From: Phlebopus portentosus
Lineage: Eukaryota; Basidiomycota; Agaricomycetes; Boletales; Boletinellaceae
Length of the DNA: 64,000 nt
Reading direction: 5' to 3'
Assembly: GCA_037892935.1 (NCBI GenBank)
Contig: JAYXKI010000009.1
Span: 1,178,001 to 1,242,000, forward strand
The translations under genes and the position numbers were made by a program. This document shows, one piece after another, positions 12,724-23,370 of this stretch (positions are counted from its first letter, which is position 1; each line of letters begins with the position of its first letter). The notes under the pieces were generated by a model, which ran no database searches, was not told where the DNA came from, and saw only the letters and a program-made list of their open reading frames with translations.

Positions 12724-14163
12724 CCCAAAACTCAAACGCAACGAGGGTAGAGGACTTCGCCTGGGTAGAGGGGACTGAGGCTACTCATTTTATGTTAGCG
12801 CAGTTCTCCAAGAAGACCAGACAAATTCAAAAATATGACGAAAAAGGTACACCGGGCCAGCCCCATGGCCCGAGAGAAGTGGATGTGGAAATAAACAATG
12901 CGCCAGCGTTAAAAGCAACAGGGGCAGGTATTGGTCCGAGGAATAGAAAAGGTAACTGGAAGAAATGGAAACTGGAGTGGGAGCAGATTGCCACGTTAAC
13001 GCACCGTTTGATTCCGTCCGGGGGTGATACGCTGTCGCCGCACGGAGACGATGCGACCAGCTAGCTGCGCAGTATAAATGCAACGCGTGATAGAAGGATG
13101 ATATCAGAGTAGTCAAGCCCTCACCCCAGACTATAAACGTATCCATGGTTGTCAGCCCCTCGGAAGGGAAAACATTTCAGTCTCGTCTGGTCATGAAAGA
13201 AGCCAGGCCCGATCATTATCTACATCGGGAGATCGCCTCTGAACGTAAGCCAATGCCAACAAACCAGCACAACATATGATCAAGTCAGACATCAGAACCG
13301 GTAACCATCAGCCGAAGACAAATAACGCCGAGAAGACAGAAACTTTACAAAAATCCGAATGGTGGAGGTAAACGAGGTTTAAGAATTGAGTGCTATTGAG
13401 TGCACATCTTATTAGAAGGGTCACTTCTACCCTCAAACGAGGGGTCGCGTGCAACTTATAATAGAGTCCCACTCGGAAGACAACATTAGCATTTAGGGGT
13501 GACGACGAAAAGAGGAGGAAAGAAGCGTAGAGCACGTGCGCCACAAACTGAACTAAACAAATAAACGTGAGAAAAATTCACCTCCTTTTAAATATCCCCG
13601 ACGAGCGAACAGAATGCCCACGTCATACACGGCACCGGAGGACTCCAGAGCGGAAGGTAAGTGGGTATGAGCTGCAGCCGTTACGAAGCCACTTTAAGCA
13701 GCCAGAGCACTTCGTGATAGGTGAGCTTCCGGAGGCCTCAAACTTGCGAACTGAAGCCTCTTGGGCTAAATCTCACTTGTCGAGTCCCGTAATTTGTTTG
13801 CATCGATGCCGACGCAACGTCCTTCTAGCGTTATCTGGTTTAGACCCTGTGCTACTCCTCCTACACCCTCTCAAATCGCTTGAGCTTGTATGTCCATTTT
13901 GGTCCACGAGAGATTTCGACCAAATCGTTGGCACAAAAAGAATGCCTCTGGTGTGCCTGCCAGCTGGGCCTCCATCATGGTCTTTTCAGGAATTATCTGG
14001 CCTTCTGGACAAGACTTTGTCTTATCCGAGGAAAGGCTGGACTGGTAAACGATAGGAGCAGTCATGGTCGTTGTTAATGAAAAGCAAGTGCGCAGTACTA
14101 TGCCTCGACAGAAGCTAAAATAAGATCGTGAGTATTTCTTCGCTACTTATGGTTCAGGCGAAG
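12724..14163. other. Intergenic, no supported gene
   Basis: About 1.4 kb between the GH30 start and the 3' end of the mpaB-like gene. Open frames at 12790-13146 (minus) and 13567-14055 (plus) show no domain, and no splice partners were found. Nothing recognised. Confidence 0.4.
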
Positions 14164-15985
14164 CTAGCGTGCCCAAATCCCCGTAACCGGACATCCCTGA
14201 GCTTCAGCTGCCATCTTCATCACCTCTTCATGGCCATCTGCATGGAATCAGGAAGCTCATGAACCAGCGAAATCGAAGTATCCAATGGAGCTTTACCTTG
14301 TTCCAGACTGATAGGGCCCTGACGAAGATACGCATCAGTCTCGACACCGTCAGGTCTGGCCTCCGTTCACTCATGCATTCTTCTAAACGACACCCTCGCT
14401 CTTGTATTTTGGGCTCGGAATGTACTTTTCATCGAGGTATCCAATCTTGACCAGAATTTTCTGCCAAATCCGGCTGATACCTTTCGGCTCAGGCCTGTAC
14501 CATGACGCCTTGTCAAATCTTCCGACGAATCTCAAGTCAACGGATCTTATTCAAATATCAGCGTGGTACGTACATCGCAAGATGGAATCGTTGCATCTTT
14601 TTCCTTGAACTTCTCTGCTGGAATTTTACGAGGGATAAATTCCTTACGCTTGAAAGGCGGAAGCTCGAATAGCGGGCTCTGATTGCGAAGCAGGACATGA
14701 AAATTCTAGTGATGGTTACCATTACTGGCGATGGTGCTGGCAGCCTAATGAAAATCATTAAAATACCAAACTGAATTTGACGCGTAGGGCACGGACATGA
14801 AGGCCGTCCTTACGCGGGGTTCCATCAAGCACAGAGAAACTTGCGCATAAGCTTGCGCACTCCGAACCATTCCGTGACCAGGCTTGGCATATAATCCAAA
14901 GTGTATTGGCCAACCTTATGATTCGATATTGCAGGTACCATTGCAGTCTCTTCATAATTCTATGCAACAAGCGATGAAAAAAGTAAGTAGATATCCTGAA
15001 GCTAGATACTCGCTTGACACGTCCATTCAATCAGATCTTGCAGTGTCTCTGGAATATATCGAAGATTCATCCGGCGTCCGATTTCCTTCCACAGGACGAA
15101 GTATGCCTATGTGTACTTTGGTGACTGATTCTAGCGCGAAGGGTGACCCGGGATACCTCTAGAATCGATCGGAAGAAATTCCCTCCAGCCATATATTTTG
15201 CCCAACGCTGCACAGTGTCAGATTAGCATTGGAATTACGGGTGCAGACAAGCTTACAGCAGGCTCCAATACAAAAAGTGACATGGTGTAGATGTAGTCGT
15301 CATTTTCTGACGAGGCTACCATCAGTACAAAGGAATTGGTTTGATAACTGACGATGTTAGGCCAACGGTCTCGTAAAGTCCATGAGCGGGCAACTTGTCC
15401 ATGTTGAAGTGAGGACTCCTGTCTACTTTCAGAGTTCGGGGGTGGTCAGATTTCCAACTCTAAGCCTGATTAGATTTGGAATGATGAACATCTGCAAAAC
15501 GTCTGGAAACATTCTCAGGACCCGATAGCTGCTCAGACTGCAGCAGGATCTCGGATATAGTAGGCTGCAATACGTGTTAGATAAACTCTGGAATTACGTA
15601 GATCAGAAACGCCATACAATCGCATACGTTTTGAAGAGAGCGATAAAGAGGGAGAAACGCATGAGTCCTGGCATCTCAAGTTGAGCAACACGTAGCACAA
15701 TCTCTTGAGCTTCTTCCGGTGTAAGCTTGACATCCGGTCTACCGGCCACGAGTCGATCCTTCTTGTCTGATGCATTGATGTTTACTGGGGGGCCATCTCC
15801 AAATTTTCTTCTCAGAGTACGAACACGCTGCAAGCGCAACAACAGCGCAACAACCTGACGAGAGCGAAATAGATCACGGTACCAAGAGATATAGCTACCA
15901 CAAGACCGCCCAGGAACTCAGATCTCTCACGAAGTCGAGCTGGCAGAGATTTAATCTGAGCTGCATGAGAAAGTTGCGCGATCCT
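14164..15985 (-). pseudogene. mpaB-like (DUF2236-like) membrane oxygenase, frame-broken
   Basis: Spliced minus-strand segments match the fungal mpaB/rubber-oxygenase-like family, ER-anchored haem proteins of which MpaB oxidatively cuts a farnesyl chain in mycophenolic acid synthesis. Seen in order are a hydrophobic anchor (GGLVVAISLGTVIYFALV), RRKFGDGPPVNIN, LTPEEAQEIVLRVAQLEMPG, FIALFKTYA, PTISEILLQSEQL, CLMEPRVRTAFM, YRPEPKGISRIWQKILVKIG and a C-terminal AEAQGCPVTGIWAR with TAG at 14164. A perfect 11-bp tandem duplication at 15833-15854 shifts the frame just after the anchor; counting it once restores one frame. The first exon upstream of 15985 is not identified. The substrate is unknown. 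Confidence 0.6.
15833..15854. repeat. 11-bp perfect tandem duplication
   Basis: AGCGCAACAAC occurs twice in a row (15833-15843 and 15844-15854). It lies inside the coding part of the mpaB-like gene, right after the membrane anchor. Eleven is not a multiple of three, so it shifts the frame. Confidence 0.9.
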
Positions 15986-16209
15986 GTAAGTTAGACTCTA
16001 TACTCCTCGTCGCAAAGAGAAGCAAAAGGATTGGAACGTCTTTTGGAGGCATTGCATGAATATATGTGTACCTGGATCTCCGCTTGAAGTCGTGACAGGC
16101 GAATGGCGGGTTTGTCTATTCATAAATAAATGTAGTGCAGGCGTGGAAAACTGAATGGAGCATTGCCTAGAACGGCTTTCAGGATCTGATGCCCTGGAGG
16201 CGTTCATCC

Positions 16210-16967
16210 ATGATGACAAGCTTAAGCCCAGAGAATGTTACGGAGATTGTACGATTCCACGACTTTAAGTTCAACGATGAAGAGGCGGCAGCCCTTGCAT
16301 TCACCAGAGGGCTCGATGGCTGTCTAAAGTGAGTATAGTGACCGTGAAGATGCGTGACCTGATGTCCTGTATCAAAGATCGTATCACGGATTAGAGGTTA
16401 ACAACACCGATAATGGCAACGGCGTGTGGATCCAAGGTAAGTAAGTGATCAAAGAGTACGTAATATCTATCACATCTCTCGTCTGGTTCATGTGTATAGA
16501 GTGGCTTTCTCTCGCCCACCATACCGCATTTCAAAATAGTCCGGGATATCCTTCTTTTGTCGCTCGAGTCGCCTCGTTTGCTAGCACCCAGAAGCTTGAG
16601 ATCTTGCATGTTCAGCTTCGGCCATATCCAGCAGAACCCGCCTTTACTGCACCCTTGACCGAAATGACCGTCGCAACGCTCAAATCGTCGTCGACGAGCG
16701 AAGCGTTCGAGGCCGTCCTGAAGGAAGCGCAGACGCAGTTGCCCAGCTTGTCTTACGGATTTGTCATGGAGGATTCTAGTCGCAGACAGTATCTCATCGT
16801 AAACGGATGGCAAACAATTCAGGTATGTACCTGCAGAATCGTTCGCCAGCCTATCCCTTACATACCTAATCCAGGCATTTGAGCGAGCCAAACTCGACAT
16901 ACCAATCCTCAAGAAACTCGACGAGATCGCTGAAAACAGCACCAAACTATATAAACTAACAATATGA
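16210..16967 (+). CDS. Small ABM-like / dimeric alpha-beta barrel protein
   Basis: Four exons (16210-16328, 16378-16436, 16500-16822, 16875-16967) join in frame to 197 residues with no signal peptide or membrane segment. The order of strands and helices (ENVTEIVRFHDFKF, HGLEVNN, GVWIQEWLSLAHH, then a second half with LEILHVQLRP and YGFVMEDS) resembles two ferredoxin-like halves, as in antibiotic-biosynthesis-monooxygenase-like proteins. No catalytic residue can be named. It lies divergent from the mpaB-like gene, separated by about 220 bp plus that gene's unidentified first exon. The exon chain is well supported; the fold assignment is an inference from general pattern. Confidence 0.65.
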
Positions 16968-17278
16968 AGGTGGACCGGCTTGGAACGCGAAGAAGTCTTT
17001 AGGAAACAATGCGATATATCTCCTGCCATATGTTCGCTAAACCAAACAAATTTACTCTAGCACCTCTTCACTCTTTCGCCGATCTGACGGGCCCTTTGTC
17101 CGGCCACATGTATTCGTGTCCTGAATTGATCAGTAACATTTTCAGACCAGACATAGTCATCTGTGAAATTGATCAATGATCAGCGTTTCTCAAAATCGTG
17201 AAGAAAGGACGAACAATTAAATTGTACGGGAAACTGAGATTGTATGACACGATACTCTCAAGATACTGGATCTGCTCT
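16968..17278. other. Intergenic
   Basis: About 310 bp between the small barrel protein and the dehydrogenase fragment. Probably 3' flanking sequence of both; nothing else seen. Confidence 0.4.
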
Positions 17279-17695
17279 TTAGAGTGAAATCTTGAGTGCA
17301 TCAATGTTCGCCATGAGGTGCTCGACTTTACGTCCGCCGATAATCGGGAATGTGTATGGCGTCTTCTGCATTACATACGCGATTGCGACGGCAGCGATGT
17401 GTTCCGTTCCTATCTCTTTCGCGACCTTCTCCAGTGCAGCACTCATCTTCTTCTGGTTCTCATCACGTTTCCAGCTCGTGTCCATTCCTGGCCTGCCTTT
17501 CTCACCCGTAGCCTCACGACGTGCCTCCTCCGCGTCAGTTCGCAGATGTACAGATGCGAGGACGTTCCAAGGAGCGAGCGCGAGACCGTGGGCGCGCGCC
17601 ATAGGAATGATCTCGCGCTCGAAACTACGGTCCAGTATGTTCCACGGGCCCTGGTAGATTGAGAATGGCGTCTTCCCGTTAGCCTTCGCATACAT
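17279..17695 (-). pseudogene. Aryl-alcohol dehydrogenase (aldo-keto reductase) fragment
   Basis: One open frame of 138 codons matches the middle and later part of fungal aryl-alcohol dehydrogenases (AKR family, NADP-dependent aldehyde reduction, often linked to lignin degradation). It shows FSIYQGPWNILDRSFE, MARAHGLALAPWNVL, VAIAYVMQKTPYTFPIIGGR and VEHLMANIDAL. A full enzyme is about 380 residues. The N-terminal barrel half with the catalytic Asp/Tyr/Lys/His set is missing, and the frame ends soon after the last motif. No flanking exons with the missing parts were found, so it is a truncated relic. Confidence 0.75.
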
Positions 17696-18381
17696 GTTTA
17701 CTGTTGCAACTACCCTGCGTCAGATATGCGCGTGCCTGTGCTAAGTACCGGGGCGGCCTGAGGGATTTTGTTATATGGTCAAAGCAGGCAGACTGGTGTT
17801 ACGATCACACGGCCGCTACTTACAGCCAACCGAACCTGTGATCACATATACAAGTACTACTTACAGGCAATCGGTGTGTTACGTGTTAACGATGATTGAG
17901 ATACAGAGTTAGTGTCAAGCCGACAGGACCGATGAATTCCATCAAAGTCGATAGTCACTATGTTGGCAAGTCCTTTTGTTTTCAATAGGGAGAGATTCGA
18001 TGCAGTGTAGGAATTTAATAAAAGAGGTAACGGGCAGTCTCGATTGATCAACGACGGCTACGCTCATATCCGCATCTGACACGATCTGTCTGATACTGAG
18101 GCATGCGACATGCGACATGCGACATGCGACTTGCTATCAAAATGGACGGAAGGCGCATTGCCTCAGTGTTTGCAGATACCAGCCTTATGGTCTAGGGCAA
18201 GAAGAGCAAGAAAGATGAAGTCAATCTATGGTGAACGACACATATGGTAAGAAGTCGTTGAGTCAGGGTGAAGATCGGCGCGCTAGAGTCGATCCGAATG
18301 ATCTGAATGAGCCGGCGCAGATCCGATTTGATTCGTTGGCAACCTGCGTTCACCGGGCACAGTCAAATCTGCGTTTCCTTG
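17696..18381. other. Intergenic with a short tandem repeat
   Basis: Holds no recognisable gene. It contains the 7-bp repeat at 18103-18130 and leads to the F-box gene, so the promoter of that gene should be here. Confidence 0.4.
18103..18130 (+). repeat. 7-bp tandem repeat, four copies
   Basis: ATGCGAC is repeated four times without change (18103-18109, 18110-18116, 18117-18123, 18124-18130), about 250 bp before the F-box gene start. Confidence 0.9.
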
Positions 18382-20460
18382 ATGTTTTCTCTTTTATCTC
18401 TCAGTGAAACTCTTTTATGTCGGATATCTGCTTTCCTCTATAACGACAAAAGGACGCTATGCTCACTGTGCCTCGTCAACAAATCGATGAATAGCGTAGC
18501 TTCTCGTGTCCTCTATGCGAAGATCTCCGTATCATCGCGGTCCGATGTCGACATTCTGCGAGATTTGTGCAATGGCGAAGCTGTACGTCTGTACAGGTGG
18601 TCAATTCGTGGTGCACTGAAGACGTATTTGGTCTGACACAATTTTTCTATCCTCCTGATGGTAAGGGAGCTAGTCCTCAATGTGCCCTTATTTCGTCCTG
18701 CTTGCCACAATACACGGACTATGTTGAAGAATTTGAAGTGATAGGTTAGTTTGCAGCTCTTCACATAGTATGCTTACTACTCTATTCACATTTATATATA
18801 GCTCTGATATTTCCCGGGACAAACCAGGGAGATATTCTACGATCCTTAGACCTGGTTCTGACCAAATATGCGAACCTTCGCTCCTTCGTGTGGCAGCCCT
18901 CATTATGCGATACAGAGCTCATAATAGGCGTTGCACGCCTTCTCCCGCGATTGTCTGGATTAAAAGACTTATCGATCAGAGTTCCGTTTTCTCTACCTCC
19001 GATCCCGAAACTCTCGTCTCCTGTTCAAGCTGAACAGAACCTTGGTGTTATCACTGAGGAGGATGAGGAGGAGAATCAAGAGGACGCACATGAAAATTCT
19101 GCGGTTGCGCCACTTTCAGGCGAGAATGAAGTGTATGCTGACTCCAATGAAGAGGTTTCAACTCCGTGCGAGTATAAACCACTCGAAGTTCGTGTTGAGT
19201 TTCTCGCTGCGTCTTTACTCATGAGTAACGGTGTTTCCAGGATGGTCCGAATGATCCATCACCAACAAAGTCTTCTCTGCCATACTACATCCCACCCAAG
19301 GAAATGCGACGCCTTCGAACCCTGGTCTTAACAAGTCCAACAAATGATGTCCTAATGAACCTTCCAGAGACTCTGAATGCTCTGGAGCGTCCAATCCGTT
19401 CCCTTCGTTTTGAGGTATGTAACAGAAGAATCTTTGGAATTCGCTGAGCACTCAGCCTTCTGTTCATCCCCAAGGGAAACTGTGGTCCAGTTACACCTGG
19501 TACTTTAACTTCACTTGTTCCTGTCTTGCAAGGAGCCGAATACTTCGGCCTGGGACTGACTTACTCGATCAAGTACGAGGAACTGATTCCTTTCCTCGAT
19601 CGGCTTCCTAAGCTGCGCAAGCTAGAGATATTTCATTATCATGTACGTTTTTGACGACTGGTATTTCTTTGGATCTGTTTGATGCTAACGTCCTGGCGGT
19701 GGTAAAGCAACTCTATACGCGGGTATCACCTTTTGCTCGTCTCCAATCATTGACACACCTGAAAGTCAGGCATGCTCATACAAACTCGCGCATACAAGCC
19801 GTGAAAATGTGCGTCTGGGTACGAAGGCTTATCTCAGCATCTTGTCTCGAGGAATTGGAGGTAGTCTGCGCAAATTCAGGTTTGCAGCAATGTCCATCTC
19901 GTGGACCTGGACATGGGATCAGATATGATGGTCTCATTGAACATCTCTCTGCTCGTCATAGGGAGACGCTTCGAGTTCTGAGGATGCCTGGATCATATCT
20001 CAGTAAACGGTCGATCAGCAAGTTGCTAGGAAAGGACAGGAAGGGATGTGACATGCTTGAAGAACTGGAAGTGTGCGTCAGGAGGCGAGTTTTCGTGTGT
20101 CAACTTTACTTCGTCAAATACAGAATGGGATGCTTTCTCACTTGTCTTTGAAGGAATCCTTAGGAGATTTGCTCAGTTCTGCATCCCGAATGCGCTTGAT
20201 TCGTTTGAACGTCATCAATCTGAAACGAGACACCGCGTTGCGAATGGATGAAAGCATCCTGAGGGGAGGTGGGACCCATCTGCGCAGTGTAATTGTGAAT
20301 GGACGAGGATACGGGGTATGTGGGCATCAGATTATTTACATCGGCATAGTTCCCTTACAAACTTGGGAATGCATAGGGAGAGTGGACGGCCGACCTGGGC
20401 TATGATGATCCGATTCAACCAAAGTTGAAAGCTGTATTCCGGATTTCTGAGATCGTCTAA
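18382..20460 (+). CDS. F-box protein with leucine-rich segments
   Basis: Starts MFSLLSLSETLLCRISAF, a typical F-box helix, followed by CSLCLVNKSMNSVASRVLYA, which fits the rest of the box. Later exons carry LRR-like pieces (VRELVLNVPLF, KYANLRSFVW, LPRLSGLKDLSIRV, SLTHLKVRHAH, TLRVLRMPGSYL) and an acidic insertion near 19050-19130 (EEDEEENQEDAHE). The last exon reads GEWTADLGYDDP and stops with TAA at 20458. F-box proteins bind Skp1 and present targets to SCF ubiquitin ligases; the target is unknown. An upstream in-frame ATG at 18307 is possible, but 18382 places the F-box at the usual start. Exon borders in the middle are approximate. Confidence 0.7.
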
Positions 20461-20638
20461 GGAAAAATGTCATAGGAATTGGTACAATCAAAACATTGTT
20501 GTATTGTACATCCGTATATGCACGCAACTTCGCCGGATAGCTTGCAAGCCGGAACTCTTTCAGATGGAATATCAGCCGAGGGAATCGGCGGCCGTTTGGA
20601 GAGGTATAACGTTCGTATGTCTTCAAGGGGCGCAGGAT

Positions 20639-21108
20639 TCAAGCTCCTGAAGTAGTCAAGCTGACGGCTTCACCAGAGGGATTCGTGGATTTCTTTTGTT
20701 GTTCGTCGAGCCGTAGCCTGTGATGTAAACGGTAAGACTATCAGCGAATGCCTTAAGGCAAGGAGCAGGAAATGCGAAGAACCGACCTATTGCGCGCATT
20801 GAGCACCCGCATCGTGCGCTCTCTTTCTGGCGGGACCATCTTGTCCCAGTTCGTGATCCGCGACAAAGTCTACGAAGTCAACCGTTAGTATCATTTGAAA
20901 TCAACACCAGGCAGCATGTTATTTCAGTACTTACACCGTCACTGTTCACTACCATCGGACCGAGCTTATCGAACTTGAGCGTGTTGATTTGTTCTTGACT
21001 GAGATCGAGCTTTTCAGCGTCATCGCCTTCCGAGGGTGGCGGTAGGGCGAGAGGTGCACCATTTTCGACTTCTTGTTCCGTCTGTGGGTCTTGCTGCGAA
21101 GAAGACAT
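20639..21108 (-). CDS. Small conserved protein, function unknown
   Basis: Three minus-strand exons (21108-20935, 20869-20787, 20717-20639) join exactly in frame to 111 residues. The N terminus is acidic and Gln/Pro-rich (MSSSQQDPQTEQ). The conserved-looking core is LKFDKLGPMVVNSDG / TLSRITNWDKMVPPERERT / MRVLNARN, followed by a basic helix and a loose tail. I recall this VVNxDGTLSRIxNW pattern from small uncharacterised fungal and plant proteins, but cannot name a function. It ends 179 bp from the convergent F-box gene. Confidence 0.7.
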
Positions 21109-22147
21109 ACTGTATTTCGTCGCGTTTAGCAAGATTGTGACCGAGCTGAGCTACTGTAAGGAGAACATGCAAAGTTGCTTCCGCCCCTTACAAGACTCGT
21201 AAGTAAGTAAGAAAGAGAAATCTCTGGAAAGATCGACGAGTGGCGATCGTCCGGAGATAGATATGGATATCCATATCAGGGTGCTTAGGGTTATAGAACT
21301 GACTGTGGTCTCGCGACTTTGTGCGGAACGTCATCGACGTTCTCTTCTACTGCCCTCACTGGTATCTGCGCCAAGTTGGAAGTGAATCACTGAAATGCTG
21401 AGCTTCACATCCATGCGTGCTAGCCTGCCCGCTTTGATGGCGATAAGGGACAGAAGGAATGCACAATGTTCAGTGAATCTTTAGAACTGAAGAGTAACTG
21501 TTTGCCTACCGGATTCTTGTGATATGCCTTTTCACCGCGACAGTTGCAGCAAGGGTATGTTTGTCTTAACCTTAGGCTATAATTCGGCGCAATAGTGTAC
21601 CGACGAGCGAGCTCTGCTGATGTCTTTCATCGCTAGCCTTACAGGTGTATTAACCCCTTTGTTGACCCCTATTTGGCCCGGTTCGTTCGGTTTCCCAAAG
21701 CTGTTTCCCACGCTCATCAGGGCCTCAAACGACGCGGCGCCGAACATCCAGCAAGCTTGCACTTTACGCTCTGTCCACCACCACTGCCCGTAAGTCACTC
21801 TCACAAAGTCACGCTCATTCGACGTGTCGTTGCTCACTCGACGCGTGCTGCCCTTTTCAGATCCTCTTTTCATCAAGCGGACGTGCTGAACGAAGACAGG
21901 TGCTTCAGAAAACGAGTTGTTTAGTCACACAGGTGCTTTTGCTTAGGTGAGTATCACTAAGTGGCGGCAATCACCATTAGGCCCTCGCAGTGAAGACTAT
22001 ATATGGTGGCATTCTTGCTGCTGTTGCGGTCTTCTATGTGCTTGTTTAATTAGCGCAACTTGGGAATTTCACCGCTGACAAAAATTGCCGCAGTTCCTGA
22101 AACACTCAGATCTTTTTAAACATCGTTAAACTTCACGAGTAATAACC
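21109..22147. other. Divergent promoter region, no supported gene
   Basis: About 1 kb between the small conserved gene (minus) and histone H2A.Z (plus). Open frames at 21577-21924 on both strands have no domain. Probably promoters of both neighbours. Confidence 0.45.
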
Positions 22148-22772
22148 ATGCCTCCGAAGGGTTCTGGCGGTAAATCAAAATCGGGAGATGCGGCGCAGAC
22201 GAGGAATATAATAAACTCGGGCGAGACACCTGCGAAAGCGCCTGCACAGACACGCAGTGCGAAGGCAGGGCTCAGGTGTGTTTATATTCACTATTTATGC
22301 AGGGTTGATGTATCTGACCGTGCTGTTTCATTGGTGTAGTTCCCTGTTGGTCGTATCCACCGTTACTTGAAGCAACGCACACAACATAACGTGCGCATTG
22401 GAGCGAAGGCGGCAGTGTATACTTCTGCCATTCTTGAATATCTTACTGCGGAAGTCCTTGAACTTGCAGGTGAGCATGTCATTCCCCTATTTCTCTATCT
22501 TTCCGGAACATTCATAAGCACTCTTACGTCTATCGTGATTTCATCTTGATATTTGTCTCTGTGAACTGGTACTAACCGGTTTCATAGGTAATGCGTCGAA
22601 AGACATGCGAGTCAAGCGTATCACTCCACGCCATCTGCAGCTTGCGATCCGTGGAGACGAAGAATTAGATACTTTGGTCAAAGCGACTATTGCCGGTGGT
22701 GGTGTCTTACCGTTCATCCACAAGGCGCTCACAATCACCGGGAAGAGCAAGAAAGTAGAGGGCGCTGCATGA
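22148..22772 (+). CDS. HTZ1: Histone H2A.Z variant
   Basis: H2A.Z replaces H2A in nucleosomes near promoters and is placed by SWR1-type remodellers. Exons 22148-22275, 22340-22469 and 22588-22772 carry the full protein: a basic tail ([20 protein letters not shown]), [48 protein letters not shown] and [20 protein letters not shown], then [20 protein letters not shown], typical of H2A.Z rather than H2A. Summed exon length is 443 nt, one short of a multiple of three. The problem is at the first junction: the canonical GTGTGT...GTGTAG splice leaves two bases before TTC CCT, where one more is needed. An assembly deletion or an unusual donor would explain it. The gene itself is not in doubt. Confidence 0.95.
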
Positions 22773-23370
22773 AAAGGGAACATTCCTCTACCTGAGCGTA
22801 TTGCGTATACTCCGTTTCAATGCACTACTTGTTCTTACATTGTTTGGTTATTTATCCGATTGAAGCCTCCAGCTCACTTCTTTGGTCTTTTCGATGCTGA
22901 CTTGGTTGTCTCCATGTCGTAATGATTTGGCTTCTGTTGCTGCCATCGTTAGCATGCTGTATTACTTATATGTTCTATCTGATTGTTGATCTCGCATGTG
23001 CGTCGCCTGGGGTTATGTAGTTGAAAACAATCTACTTATTGGCTTATGCGAGTATGGAAATCGGATAGAAGGATAGGTATATTCAGTATTGCCCGCGAAT
23101 CCCCTGCAAATCGGAGAAAGTTGGATTGCTACAACAAGAACTGCCTCTCGTGCCGCAGAGTCAAGAACAATCACAAACGCCCACTGCTGTTAGCGAGACC
23201 GCCATTCTGGGGCTTCTATTCGCGAGTTGCAAAGAGGTGTTCGAGGTAACGATGTGCCCGTCCAAGCGAGACCTGCCGATCGCACAGGACTTGTTGAATA
23301 CGCCTTCAATGGTTTCTTGTTCCCAATGAGCCATCCTTTGTAAGAGACATTGAACAATAGTTATTCCATT
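22773..23370. other. 3' intergenic region
   Basis: 3' UTR of H2A.Z and flanking DNA before the decayed cyclase. A plus-strand open frame around 23046-23329 shows no recognisable domain. Confidence 0.4.

Noticed and set aside
12790..13146. 118-codon minus-strand frame upstream of the GH30 gene
   Set aside because: No domain, no splice partner, and it lies in the expected promoter of GH30.
18103..18130. Four 7-bp repeats as a possible CRISPR-like array
   Set aside because: No spacers between units, units too short, and the genome is eukaryotic.
21577..21924. Overlapping frames on both strands between the small gene and H2A.Z
   Set aside because: No domain and located in a divergent promoter region.
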